Shown here in pieces: positions 33,399 to 40,587 of a DNA stretch of 44,890 nucleotides. Numbering within the stretch: position 1 is the first letter of the stretch; every line of letters begins with the position of its first letter. The notes under the pieces were generated by a model. The model made no database searches and was not told the origin of the DNA. It saw only the letters and a program-made list of their open reading frames with translations. Origin of the DNA: Acidobacteriota bacterium (lineage in GTDB: Bacteria > Pseudomonadota > Alphaproteobacteria > Acetobacterales > Acetobacteraceae); assembly GCA_903970435.1 (NCBI GenBank), contig CAJCIS010000041.1:1-44890 (forward strand), read 5' to 3'. Made by a program: the position numbers and the translations under genes.

Positions 33399-33577
33399 GA
33401 TGATGAAAAACCCCTGCGACTCCCCGCGACGCTTACCCCATCCGAAACCAATGTGGCGGCCCGAGGGCGCGCGGCGGCCACTCATCGCTCGAGCGATGCT
33501 GGGGCCCGATCACCGCTGCGGCCTTGCCTTTCCGCCGGGCCCCCGGTGAACGAAGCACAGCCATCCGCGAGCCAGCA

Positions 33578-34342
33578 ATGACCTTGTATACAACCCTGCA
33601 TCTGCACAATGTCCCGGCCGGGCGCGAGCCGGACTACAGCGCCTGGTTCGACGGTCCGCATCGCGCCGCGCTCGCGCACCTCCGCGGGTTTCACGCGGCC
33701 GATCGTTATGAGGTAACGCCCCAGCAGATCATGTCGGCCATCCCGCAGCCCTGGCGGTTTCTGTCGGTTTATGATTTCGACCTCCCCGATCCCGCCATCG
33801 ACGTCCCCGCCCTGGGGCCCCTGGTCGCCGCCGCCCGCGACACCGGCCTGATCGCGGATGACGATACCGAGCGGCTCTACACCTACCACATGCGCGCGGA
33901 TTGGAAGCCGAGCCCGAATTGGCGTCCGGGCCAGCCATTCTCCGGCGTCAGCATCATTCTCGGCAACTATGTCGCGGGCAGAAAGCAGGAATACCACCAT
34001 TGGTACGACGAGGTGCACAGCGCCGAAGTTACCAACGTGCCGGGTCACGTGGCCATGAAGCGCGGCGAATTATCCCATATCCAGATCGAACCGCGGCATT
34101 ATTGCCCCGGCGATCAATTGGTGCTCTGCGCGCAGCAGACCGACGACCTTGCCTTTACGGTAAAGGATTTCAGCGATCGTGCCGGCGGCAGAAGCCCGAG
34201 CGGCATTGCCATGGCGCCGCGTTCCGACAGCGGCTCGTTCGCCCGCACGGTGCATTATTTCCGCAAAATCAGCGGTGCGGTTTTCTGGCCCGGTGGTGTT
34301 GCGTATGCCGGCGATCTCTCGCTCTATCCGAACAAGGCATGA
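33578..34342 (+). CDS. Tandem EthD-like (dimeric alpha/beta-barrel) domain protein
   Basis: 254 aa. Two copies of a ferredoxin-like module: YSAWFDGPHRAALAHLRGFH (about 18-37) and YHHWYDEVHSAEVTNVPG (about 136-153), each with the W-Y/F-D-x-x-H signature of EthD-like domains, the kind that form dimeric barrels. Fused copies could form the barrel within one chain. EthD accompanies a P450 in ether degradation; many relatives have unknown roles. No P450 gene is in the window, though two ferredoxins are. ATG 33578 is preferred. Followed by a relic of a KstD-like gene (34416-34499). Confidence 0.7.
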   Translation: MTLYTTLHLHNVPAGREPDYSAWFDGPHRAALAHLRGFHAADRYEVTPQQIMSAIPQPWRFLSVYDFDLPDPAIDVPALGPLVAAARDTGLIADDDTERLYTYHMRADWKPSPNWRPGQPFSGVSIILGNYVAGRKQEYHHWYDEVHSAEVTNVPGHVAMKRGELSHIQIEPRHYCPGDQLVLCAQQTDDLAFTVKDFSDRAGGRSPSGIAMAPRSDSGSFARTVHYFRKISGAVFWPGGVAYAGDLSLYPNKA

Positions 34343-34415
34343 GCCGCCGGTCGTCACGGCGCACAACAAGCGATGCGCGCACTCGTTTCGTACGAATGGC
34401 GATTGCCGATGGGGA

Positions 34416-34499
34416 TTGGCGATAAAGGTTGATAGCCGGTATCCGCAACGCTACATGCTCGGCGGCTCGATGCCCGGCCCGAAAAAGCCGATTTTGTGA
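34416..34499 (+). pseudogene. Relic of a KstD-like flavoprotein gene
   Basis: The frame TTG 34416 to TGA 34499 encodes LAIKVDSRYPQRYMLGG, then SMPGPKKPIL. It matches the intact flavoprotein of this window around its AIFDAAFLRNYMLAGTMPG-SKKP segment: the shared core is YML-x-G-x-MPG-x-KKP. No ATG, FAD-binding motif or remaining domain is nearby. It looks like the remains of a deleted second copy rather than a gene. Confidence 0.55.
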
Positions 34500-34540
34500 A
34501 GGAGTTCATGCTTTATGCGCTGTGGCTGTGAGCAGGACCC

Positions 34541-35311
34541 ATGGCACAAGCCGGGCGCGGCCTGATGCCGGGTTCCCGCGCCGTCCCACGCGACAGTCCA
34601 GGACACACGCCCCGCAAAACCGCGGCACCGGCCAAACCCGCCGCCGATCAGGCGCCCCTCAGTCATAACCTGCTCGGCCAACGGCTCGGGCGCAAAGGCC
34701 GCGACACGCGGGAACGCATTCTGGCGGCGACCGGGCGGCTGCTCGCGGCGCCCGATACCGTGATTTCGCTCAGTGGCGTCGCCCGCGAGGCGTCGCTCGG
34801 CATGACGTCGCTTTACCTCTATTTCAGCGACCTCACCGAGCTTCTTATCGCCGCCCTGGAACCCATCATGGCCTCGGCGGAAGATTCGTATATCGCGCGC
34901 TTGCGGGTGCGCTGGCCGGACACCGATCTCGGCTCCCACTGCACGGCGTTCGTGCGCGCCTACGAGGCGTTCTGGCAACGCCATACGCGAATTCTCCATC
35001 TCCGCAACAGCATCGCCGACGCGGACGACAAACGCATGCGCCTTCACCGTATCGAAGCGTCAGCCCCGGTCGCGCGGCTGCTGGTGCTGCAAATGGACGG
35101 CGATAGTTCGGTATACGATTCGAACGCCAGCTGCATGGCAACCGTGCTCCTCACCGGAATCGAGCGCCTGATCACGATCACAACAGATGCCCAATTCCCC
35201 TACGTCCCGCTCGAGAAGCCAGCCGCCCACATCGACAACCTGCTACAGGCCGAAGCGCGCCTGCTGGAAATCGCCATCCGCGATTGCCGCGACCGCCGCG
35301 TCGCGGCGTGA
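34541..35311 (+). CDS. TetR-family transcriptional regulator
   Basis: 256 aa. The N-terminal 50 residues are Pro-rich and poorly conserved; the HTH is about 62-105 (TRERILAATGRLLAAPD, LSGVAREASLGMTSLYLYFSD, with the characteristic LYxYF). The C-terminal ligand-binding domain contains ATVLLTGIERLITITTDAQF. ATG 34541 is used (AGGA three to four bases upstream); ATG 34568 is an alternative. The TGA at 35309-35311 is part of the long family B palindrome that extends to the converging GMC gene. Confidence 0.9.
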   Translation: MAQAGRGLMPGSRAVPRDSPGHTPRKTAAPAKPAADQAPLSHNLLGQRLGRKGRDTRERILAATGRLLAAPDTVISLSGVAREASLGMTSLYLYFSDLTELLIAALEPIMASAEDSYIARLRVRWPDTDLGSHCTAFVRAYEAFWQRHTRILHLRNSIADADDKRMRLHRIEASAPVARLLVLQMDGDSSVYDSNASCMATVLLTGIERLITITTDAQFPYVPLEKPAAHIDNLLQAEARLLEIAIRDCRDRRVAA

Positions 35312-35559
35312 TTGTTGGGTTGCCGGGAGAAGAAGGCCGGGGGCTCTGCCCCCTGGACCCCCGCTAAGGACAAGTCCTTAGAACCTGTTACTTAAGGGAG
35401 GTCAGGGGAGAAGGAGGGGGCACACGGACCGTTCGGACGGAGCGCGTGCCCCCCTCCTTCTCCCCTGACTTTCTTAAACAAATGGGGTCTGGGGACTTGT
35501 CCCCAGCGGGGGTCCAGGGGGCAGAGCCCCCGGCCTTCTTCTTCCTGCTACCCCAACAA
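35312..35559. terminator. Family B giant inverted repeat, likely bidirectional terminator
   Basis: About 250 bases between two convergent stop codons form a near-perfect palindrome centred near 35432. Both arms begin with the stop codon sequence TGATTGTTGGG and hold GGCCGGGGGCTCTGCCCCC, a local hairpin CTAAGGAC/GTCCTTAG in the left arm (CTGGGGAC/GTCCCCAG in the right), and an AGGAGGGGGCAC stretch. The local stems differ between arms but remain paired. The two transcripts would share this structure, fitting bidirectional termination. Confidence 0.85.
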
Positions 35560-37170
35560 TCACGCACGCCGGTCTTCGATCGCCATGGTGGCGCCTTTCT
35601 CGCCGATCATGATTGTGGGGGTGTTGGTGTTGCCGGATGTAATGGCCGGCATGATTGAGGCGTCCACGATGCGCAGGCCATCGAGTCCGATACATCGCAG
35701 GCGTTCGTCGACGACGGCCATGGGATCGGATTTGGGTCCCATCCTGGCGGTGCCGACGGGGTGAAAGATTGTCGTGCCGATATCGCCCGCCGCGCGCACG
35801 AGTGCGGCCTGGTCGTCGCCCACATCTGGCCCGGGCACATATTCTTCGGGATGGAAGCGGCTGAGGGATTTTTGCCGCATCAGTTGCCGGGTGACGCGGA
35901 TGGCGTCGGCCGCGACGCGCAGATCGTCCTCGGTCGAAAGGTAGTGCGGCGCGATGAGGGGTTTGTCTTCGGGCGATGCGGAGCGCATCCGCACCGTGCC
36001 GCGCGACGATGGCCGCAAATTGCAGGCGCTTACCGTGATGGCCGCAAAACGGTGCAGCGGGTCGCCGAACTTGTCGAGCGAGAGCGGCTGGACGTGAAAC
36101 TCGATATTCGGACGTTCGTGCTCGGCGGAGGATTTGGTGAAAATGCCAAGCTGCGAGGGCGCCATGGTGAGCGGCCCGGTCCGCAGCAGGCCGTATTCCA
36201 GTCCCATCAACCCACGCCGCGCGAGCGAGTGATAGGACGTATTGAGCGTGCGGGTGCCGGCGACTTTGTAAACCACCCGCTGCTGCAAATGATCCTGCAA
36301 ATTGCGGCCGACGCCTTGCCGGTCGAGCACCATTTCGATGCCGTGTTCGGCGAGCCATTCGGCCGGCCCCACGCCGGAACGTTGCAACAGCAGCGGCGTG
36401 CCGATGGCACCCGCGCACAGAACGATTTCCCCTTCCGCCCGCGCTTGGATCACCTGCCCATCCGCGCGCCGGAAGCGCACACCGGTGGCGCGGCGTCCCT
36501 CGAACACAATACGTTCGGTCAGCGCGTTGGTTTCCAGCCGCAGATTGGGCCGGCGGAGCGCGGGTTTCAGGAACGCGCGTGCCGCCGACCACCGCAGGCC
36601 GCGTTTCTGATTGACGTGGAAATAGCCGACGCCGCCGTTCTCGCCGGTATTGAAATCCGGCGTCGCCGCGACACCCATTTCGACGGCGGCGGCGGCCACC
36701 GCGTCCAGCACGTTCCAGCGCACCCGCGGCCGCTCCACGCGCCATTCGCCGGCCGCGCTGTGATGCTCCGTTTCGCCAAGAAAATGGCAATCCAGGCGCC
36801 TGAACACCGGCAACACGTCGTTCCAGCCCCAACCGGGAAGGCCCAATTGCCGCCAATGGTCGTAGTCGGCGGCCTGGCCGCGCATCGAAATCATGGCATT
36901 GATCGCCGAACAGCCGCCGATCACCTTGCCGCGCGGATATTTCAGGCTGCGCCCGTTTAGGCCCGGTTCCGGCTCCGTTTCGAACATCCAGTCCGCGCGC
37001 GGATTGCCGATGGCAAACAGATAGCCGATCGGCACATGAAACCAGATCCAGTTGTCGTAGCCGCCGGCTTCAATGATAAGAACCCGCGTACGCGGATCGG
37101 CCGAAAGCCGGTTGGCCACCACGCAACCCGCGGAGCCGGCGCCGACGATGATGTAATCGAAATCTTGCAT
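35560..37170 (-). CDS. GMC-family FAD-dependent oxidoreductase (choline/alcohol dehydrogenase-like)
   Basis: 536 aa. N-terminal FAD motif YIIVGAGSAGCVVANRLS (about 6-23) and LIIEAGG; GMC signature 1 PRGKVIGGCSAINAMISMRG (about 79-98); signature 2 GAIGTPLLLQRSGVGPAEWL (about 255-274); C-terminal HPVGTARMG with active-site His and LRIVDASIMPAITSGNTNTP. Oxidises a primary alcohol to the aldehyde, donating electrons to the respiratory chain or a quinone. ATG 37170 is clear but lacks a good Shine-Dalgarno because a family A palindrome sits 8 bases upstream. The last stop falls in the family B element. Confidence 0.94.
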   Translation of the reverse strand: MQDFDYIIVGAGSAGCVVANRLSADPRTRVLIIEAGGYDNWIWFHVPIGYLFAIGNPRADWMFETEPEPGLNGRSLKYPRGKVIGGCSAINAMISMRGQAADYDHWRQLGLPGWGWNDVLPVFRRLDCHFLGETEHHSAAGEWRVERPRVRWNVLDAVAAAAVEMGVAATPDFNTGENGGVGYFHVNQKRGLRWSAARAFLKPALRRPNLRLETNALTERIVFEGRRATGVRFRRADGQVIQARAEGEIVLCAGAIGTPLLLQRSGVGPAEWLAEHGIEMVLDRQGVGRNLQDHLQQRVVYKVAGTRTLNTSYHSLARRGLMGLEYGLLRTGPLTMAPSQLGIFTKSSAEHERPNIEFHVQPLSLDKFGDPLHRFAAITVSACNLRPSSRGTVRMRSASPEDKPLIAPHYLSTEDDLRVAADAIRVTRQLMRQKSLSRFHPEEYVPGPDVGDDQAALVRAAGDIGTTIFHPVGTARMGPKSDPMAVVDERLRCIGLDGLRIVDASIMPAITSGNTNTPTIMIGEKGATMAIEDRRA

Positions 37171-37177
37171 GGTAAAG

Positions 37178-37214
37178 AAGAAGTAGTTCTTTTTTGAAAA
37201 AAAGAACTACTTCC
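37178..37214. repeat. Family A short symmetric element, supplies stop codon of enoyl-CoA hydratase
   Basis: Perfect extended palindrome with arm AAGTAGTTCTTTTTT and its complement. It covers the TAG stop of the hydratase gene ending at 37207 and stops 8 bases before the GMC ATG. Confidence 0.88.
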
Positions 37215-38013
37215 TTTCCTTCTCCTTGCCGATCGCTGCAATATATTTCTCCATCCCCGCCAAATAATCCGGATTGAGCATCAGCGAACTATTCGCCATC
37301 CGCTCGACGTTGCGCGCCTGCGCCAGGCCCATGTCGCGCGCCATTTCGATGGCGAGTTTGGCGGTGCCCATCTGCTCGCCATTCTGTTCCGCCAGATGAC
37401 GGCAGAAATTCATGACATCGTGCTGAAACGTCTCGTCGGGAAACACCTCGTGCACCAGGCCCATGATCAGCGCACGGTCGGCATCCGCCGGCTTGTTCGC
37501 CATGATCAGATAGCGCGCCCAATGCGTGCCGACGATGCGGGTCAGGCGGCTTACCCCGTTGGACGCCGGCAGCACGCCGAATTTGCCTTCCGGGAACGCG
37601 TAGCGCGCGCTCTTCGCCGCCAGGCGAAAATCGCACGACAGCGACAATTCCAGGCCGCCGCCCACGCAGGTCGCATGATGGGCCACGACGAACGGTTTTT
37701 CGATCGCTTCCATTTCGTCGTACATGCGGTGCATGCCGTGCAGCCCACGGCGGTGCGTTTCGCGGATGGCCGACCCGGTGCGGTTGGCCCCGGCCCCGCT
37801 ACCGGACCGCAGATCGGCGCCGGCGCAGAAATAGCGCCCCGTCGCGCGGGTCAGCATCACCTTGAGCGCCGGCGTGTCGCGGAAACGGTGAACCGCCTGC
37901 TCGTACAGCCCCAGCATCGCGCCGTTCAGGGCATTGAGCTTGTCGGGCCGGTTGAGCGTGGCGATCAGGATCGGCCCGTCTTCCTCGACCAGCAATGGCG
38001 GGACTTCTGACAA
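37207..38013 (-). CDS. Enoyl-CoA hydratase/isomerase family protein
   Basis: 268 aa from TTG 38013 (ACGGAG seven bases upstream); the longer frame to 38097 overlaps the ferredoxin gene. Crotonase fold: ILIATLNRPDKLNALNGAML, YFCAGADLRSGSG and CVGGGLELSLSCDFRL (oxyanion-hole residues), then YAFPEGKFGVLPASNGV with the family's catalytic-Glu position. A long loop (GSGAGANRTGSAIRE) follows the first oxyanion motif. Hydratase, isomerase or other crotonase activity is possible. The stop codon lies in a family A element. Located between ferredoxin and GMC genes on the same strand. Confidence 0.88.
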   Translation of the reverse strand: MSEVPPLLVEEDGPILIATLNRPDKLNALNGAMLGLYEQAVHRFRDTPALKVMLTRATGRYFCAGADLRSGSGAGANRTGSAIRETHRRGLHGMHRMYDEMEAIEKPFVVAHHATCVGGGLELSLSCDFRLAAKSARYAFPEGKFGVLPASNGVSRLTRIVGTHWARYLIMANKPADADRALIMGLVHEVFPDETFQHDVMNFCRHLAEQNGEQMGTAKLAIEMARDMGLAQARNVERMANSSLMLNPDYLAGMEKYIAAIGKEKERK

Positions 38014-38054
38014 AATGAACTCCGTATCAGGCGCGCTACCGCGGCCGCCCGGCG

Positions 38055-38255
38055 CTATGTCGTCGTATCGTCGACGACGATGATGCGTTCGGGACAAGCG
38101 CGCGCGCCGCGCCGCGCGAGGTCCTCGCTGCCGGGCGGCACATCTATTTCGGCGACAGCGATATAGCCTTCATCGTCGAGCGGATAGAGGTCGCCGGCCA
38201 CCGCCGCGCAACGCGCGTTCCCGACGCACCTGGCTTTGTCGATGCGAATTTTCAT
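38055..38255 (-). CDS. Single-cluster ferredoxin ([3Fe-4S]/[4Fe-4S], P450-type)
   Basis: 66 aa. Cysteines at 10, 16 and 54 in CVGNARC and RACPE, with the RIDKARCVG start and DDEGYI middle of bacterial P450 ferredoxins. Such proteins pass electrons to a cytochrome P450. No P450 gene is in this window; the partner may lie elsewhere. First gene of the ECH-GMC operon, upstream by 41 bases, and divergent from the thiolase gene. The C-terminal VVDDTTT is unremarkable. Confidence 0.9.
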   Translation of the reverse strand: MKIRIDKARCVGNARCAAVAGDLYPLDDEGYIAVAEIDVPPGSEDLARRGARACPERIIVVDDTTT

Positions 38256-38340
38256 GTCACGCCCAACATCCCGGACGCATGGTGGCAGGATTTCGCGCGT
38301 CGCTGAAGCCAGCCCCGATCGAAGCGACAGACCATCGGGT

Positions 38341-38358
38341 GGGCGTTATTCAACGCCC
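38341..38358. other. Perfect short inverted repeat in the divergent ferredoxin/thiolase region
   Basis: GGGCGTT-ATTC-AACGCCC, a 7-bp stem with a 4-base loop. Position between divergent genes suggests an operator or attenuator rather than a terminator; no U-run follows. Confidence 0.5.
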
Positions 38359-38383
38359 GTGACCCGGTGCGCCCCAAAACAGA

Positions 38384-38445
38384 CAAAAGTTTTTTGGTTC
38401 TTTTTTCAAAAAAGAACATCCTTCCCTTCCCTTCCCTTCCCTTCC
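38384..38445. repeat. Family A element with attached (CTTCC)5 microsatellite
   Basis: Consensus element (38384-38425) whose terminal CTTCC is expanded to five perfect pentamer copies (38421-38445) and an imperfect sixth. The tract ends 17 bases before the thiolase ATG (38463), a place where copy-number change could alter expression. Confidence 0.85.
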
Positions 38446-38462
38446 CTTTCCGAAAGAAATCG

Positions 38463-39629
38463 ATGCGTGAAGTTGCGGCGCAAAGCTACATCACCGGCAT
38501 CGGCCAATCCGAAATCGGCGTGCGGCTGGCGCGCCATCCGCTGCTGCTGACACGCGATGCGGTGATCGAGGCGCTCGCCGACGCCGGCCTCACCATCGGC
38601 CAGATCGACGGCGTCTCCACCTATCCCGGCAAGATGGCCGGCTATCTCGGCTTTTCGCCCGTGGGCGCCGACGAACTGATCGATGCGCTCGGCATCCGCG
38701 CCACCTGGTATGCCGGCGCCGCGGAAATCACCTCGCAGCTCGGCGCCGTCGTTGCCGCCGCGGGCGCGATCGCGACCGGCCAGGCGCGGCATGTCATCTG
38801 CTTTCGCACGGTCTATGAGGCGGCCGCCATGTCGCGCCCGGCGGACTTCCCGCCGCCGCAGCGCAAGCGGGTGGAAGGCAATTCGCAATGGACGGCGCCG
38901 TTCAACGCCATTTCGGCCGCGACCTGGACCGCCCAGTACGCCATGCGCCACGTCAAGCGCTACGGCCTGACGCGCGAGCAGCTCGCCCAGGTCGCCCTCA
39001 CCGACCGCGCCAACGCCATGCTCAACCCGCGCGCCCTGGTGCGGGAGGCGCTGACGATGGACACCTACATGGCGGCGCGCATGATTACCACGCCGCTTTG
39101 CCTGTATGATTGCGACCGCTATACCGACGCCTCCACGGTGCTGATCGTTTCGGCTTCCGACGCGCTCGACGAGGTCTCCGCCGCCCCCATCCGCATCGCC
39201 GCCATGGCCGGCACGGTCGAGCGCCATAGCTGGGACCAGGCCGAATGGCTCGCCAGCTATCCGACCGGCGCCGATCTCTGGAAGCGCACCGACTACACGC
39301 CGGCCGACGTCGATACCGTGCAGCTGTACGACGGCTTCAGCTTCTACGTCATAAGCTGGCTGGAAGCGCTTGGCTTCTGCGGCGTCGGCGAGGGCGGCGC
39401 CTTCATCGAAGGCGGCACCCGCATCGCCCTCGATGGCGAATTGCCGCTCAATACGTTCGGCGGCCAGATCGGCGCCGGCCGCCTGCACGGCTTCGGCTTT
39501 GCGCATGAATCCGTGGTGCAACTCCGCGGCCAAGGCGGCGCGCGCCAAATCAAAGGCGATCCGCGCGTCGCCGTCTGCACCTCCGGCGGCGGCCCCCTGG
39601 CGACGGCCCTGTTGCTCGCGCGGGATTAG
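38463..39629 (+). CDS. Thiolase-like protein (SCP-x/lipid-transfer type) lacking the nucleophilic Cys
   Basis: 388 aa. N-terminal ITGIGQSEIGVRLARHPLLL and C-terminal GGQIGAGRLHGFGFAHESVV mark the SCP2-thiolase/acetyl-CoA acetyltransferase fold. Where a thiolase has its nucleophilic Cys (about residue 80-90), this protein reads ATWYAGAAEITSQLG; no Cys. It therefore probably does not cleave by classical thiolysis. Related Cys-less proteins include Ltp2-type aldolases, which use Tyr and a DUF35 partner; such a partner is not in the window. A Tyr in LYDGFSFYVI could be relevant. Start ATG 38463 follows the microsatellite. Confidence 0.82.
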   Translation: MREVAAQSYITGIGQSEIGVRLARHPLLLTRDAVIEALADAGLTIGQIDGVSTYPGKMAGYLGFSPVGADELIDALGIRATWYAGAAEITSQLGAVVAAAGAIATGQARHVICFRTVYEAAAMSRPADFPPPQRKRVEGNSQWTAPFNAISAATWTAQYAMRHVKRYGLTREQLAQVALTDRANAMLNPRALVREALTMDTYMAARMITTPLCLYDCDRYTDASTVLIVSASDALDEVSAAPIRIAAMAGTVERHSWDQAEWLASYPTGADLWKRTDYTPADVDTVQLYDGFSFYVISWLEALGFCGVGEGGAFIEGGTRIALDGELPLNTFGGQIGAGRLHGFGFAHESVVQLRGQGGARQIKGDPRVAVCTSGGGPLATALLLARD

Positions 39630-39636
39630 GGAGTGG

Positions 39637-39705
39637 TGGTTTGGGGTTGCAGGAAGTAAGGCCAGGGGCAGAGCCGCTGGCCTTACTTCCTGCAACCCCA
39701 AACCA
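39637..39705. terminator. Bidirectional hairpin terminator between thiolase and IclR genes
   Basis: Perfect 29-bp arms (39637-39665 and 39677-39705) with an 11-base loop, GGTTGCAGGAAG on one side. It starts 7 bases after the thiolase stop and ends 11 bases before the IclR stop. Its GGAAGTAAGGCCAG interior resembles family B. Confidence 0.88.
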
Positions 39706-39716
39706 TCACGCCGCAA

Positions 39717-40520
39717 TCACGCCGCGTTCGACACGACTTCGCGTAGATCGGACTGGTTGGCGGTGTGGCGGATGCAGCGTTGCACCGAGCTTTGCAGCAA
39801 CTCCACCAGCTTCATGGATTCGATCTGATCGTTCGGTTGGTAAACGAAGCCCATGGCCATCGGGCTTTCCCCCGGCTGCACCGGCAGCAGGATGGCGGCC
39901 ATTTCGGCGCTGCTGCCAAATGCCGCCGGCCCTATGGCGTATCCGCGGCGGCCGCATTCCTGAACGCGCTGCAGCATGGACGCGTAATTGAATTTCCGGT
40001 CGGCCGGCGCCTCGGCGTTGAGGCGGCGGACGACGCGTTCGCAATAGGCCGGCGCGTTCGTGGAGAGCAGCAGCCAGCCCGCGGCGGACTCGCAGAGACG
40101 TTCCTGGGCGCCGCTCGCCAGTTGGCCGCGCTCATGCGCCACATGTTTCGAACCGGCACACCACCGAAATACCTGGGCATTCAGCCGCACCATGCCGAAC
40201 AAAGCCGTGCCAAGGCCGGTTTGCGCGACCAGGCGGTCGATCAGCATGGAGAGCGTTCCGTCGCGCACCAGGCTGGGCTGCGACAGCGATCCCAGGATCG
40301 CGGCACGCGGGGTAAGCGTGTAGGAGCGCGACCCGGAATCCTTGTAGAGCAGCCCGAGCTCCACCAGGCTCGCCAGCAATTCCGACGTGCTCGATTGCGG
40401 CCGGTTGTAGCGGCGGACGATGTCCATAACCGTCACATGACGATGATGCTCATCGAAGAACTCCAGCACTTCGACCACCCGCCGCGCGGTCTTCGCCTTG
40501 TTTCCTTCGAGCGTCGCCAT
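39717..40520 (-). CDS. IclR-family transcriptional regulator
   Basis: 267 aa. N-terminal winged HTH: TARRVVEVLEFFDEHHRHVT, VMDIVRRYNRPQSSTSELLA (recognition helix) and LLYKDSGSRSYTLTPRAAIL. The C-terminal effector-binding domain follows, with CESAAGWLLLST, YAIGPAAFGSSAEMAAILLP. IclR regulators respond to small acids or aromatic intermediates; this one probably controls nearby degradation genes and itself. A candidate promoter/operator lies directly upstream. Convergent with the thiolase gene. Confidence 0.92.
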   Translation of the reverse strand: MATLEGNKAKTARRVVEVLEFFDEHHRHVTVMDIVRRYNRPQSSTSELLASLVELGLLYKDSGSRSYTLTPRAAILGSLSQPSLVRDGTLSMLIDRLVAQTGLGTALFGMVRLNAQVFRWCAGSKHVAHERGQLASGAQERLCESAAGWLLLSTNAPAYCERVVRRLNAEAPADRKFNYASMLQRVQECGRRGYAIGPAAFGSSAEMAAILLPVQPGESPMAMGFVYQPNDQIESMKLVELLQSSVQRCIRHTANQSDLREVVSNAA

Positions 40521-40528
40521 CCCCGCAC

Positions 40529-40586
40529 CTCATTTATTTTCCCCAAGCTAGCCCGAGCCGAACGCGGCTTGTCAAGGATAAATGAG
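40529..40586 (-). promoter_or_regulatory. Putative iclR promoter enclosed by a 9-bp inverted repeat
   Basis: On the minus strand TTGACA (40570-40575) stands 17 bases before GCTAGC (40547-40552), giving a plausible -35/-10 set for iclR. CTCATTTAT (40529-40537) and its complement ATAAATGAG (40578-40586) flank it symmetrically. That spacing would let a regulator dimer pair bind both ends of the promoter. Confidence 0.45.
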
Positions 40587-40587
40587 A

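Noticed and set aside
35446-35559. Small coding frame inside the convergent palindrome
   Set aside because: It lies wholly in the inverted repeat and only reflects its sequence; there is no ribosome-binding site.
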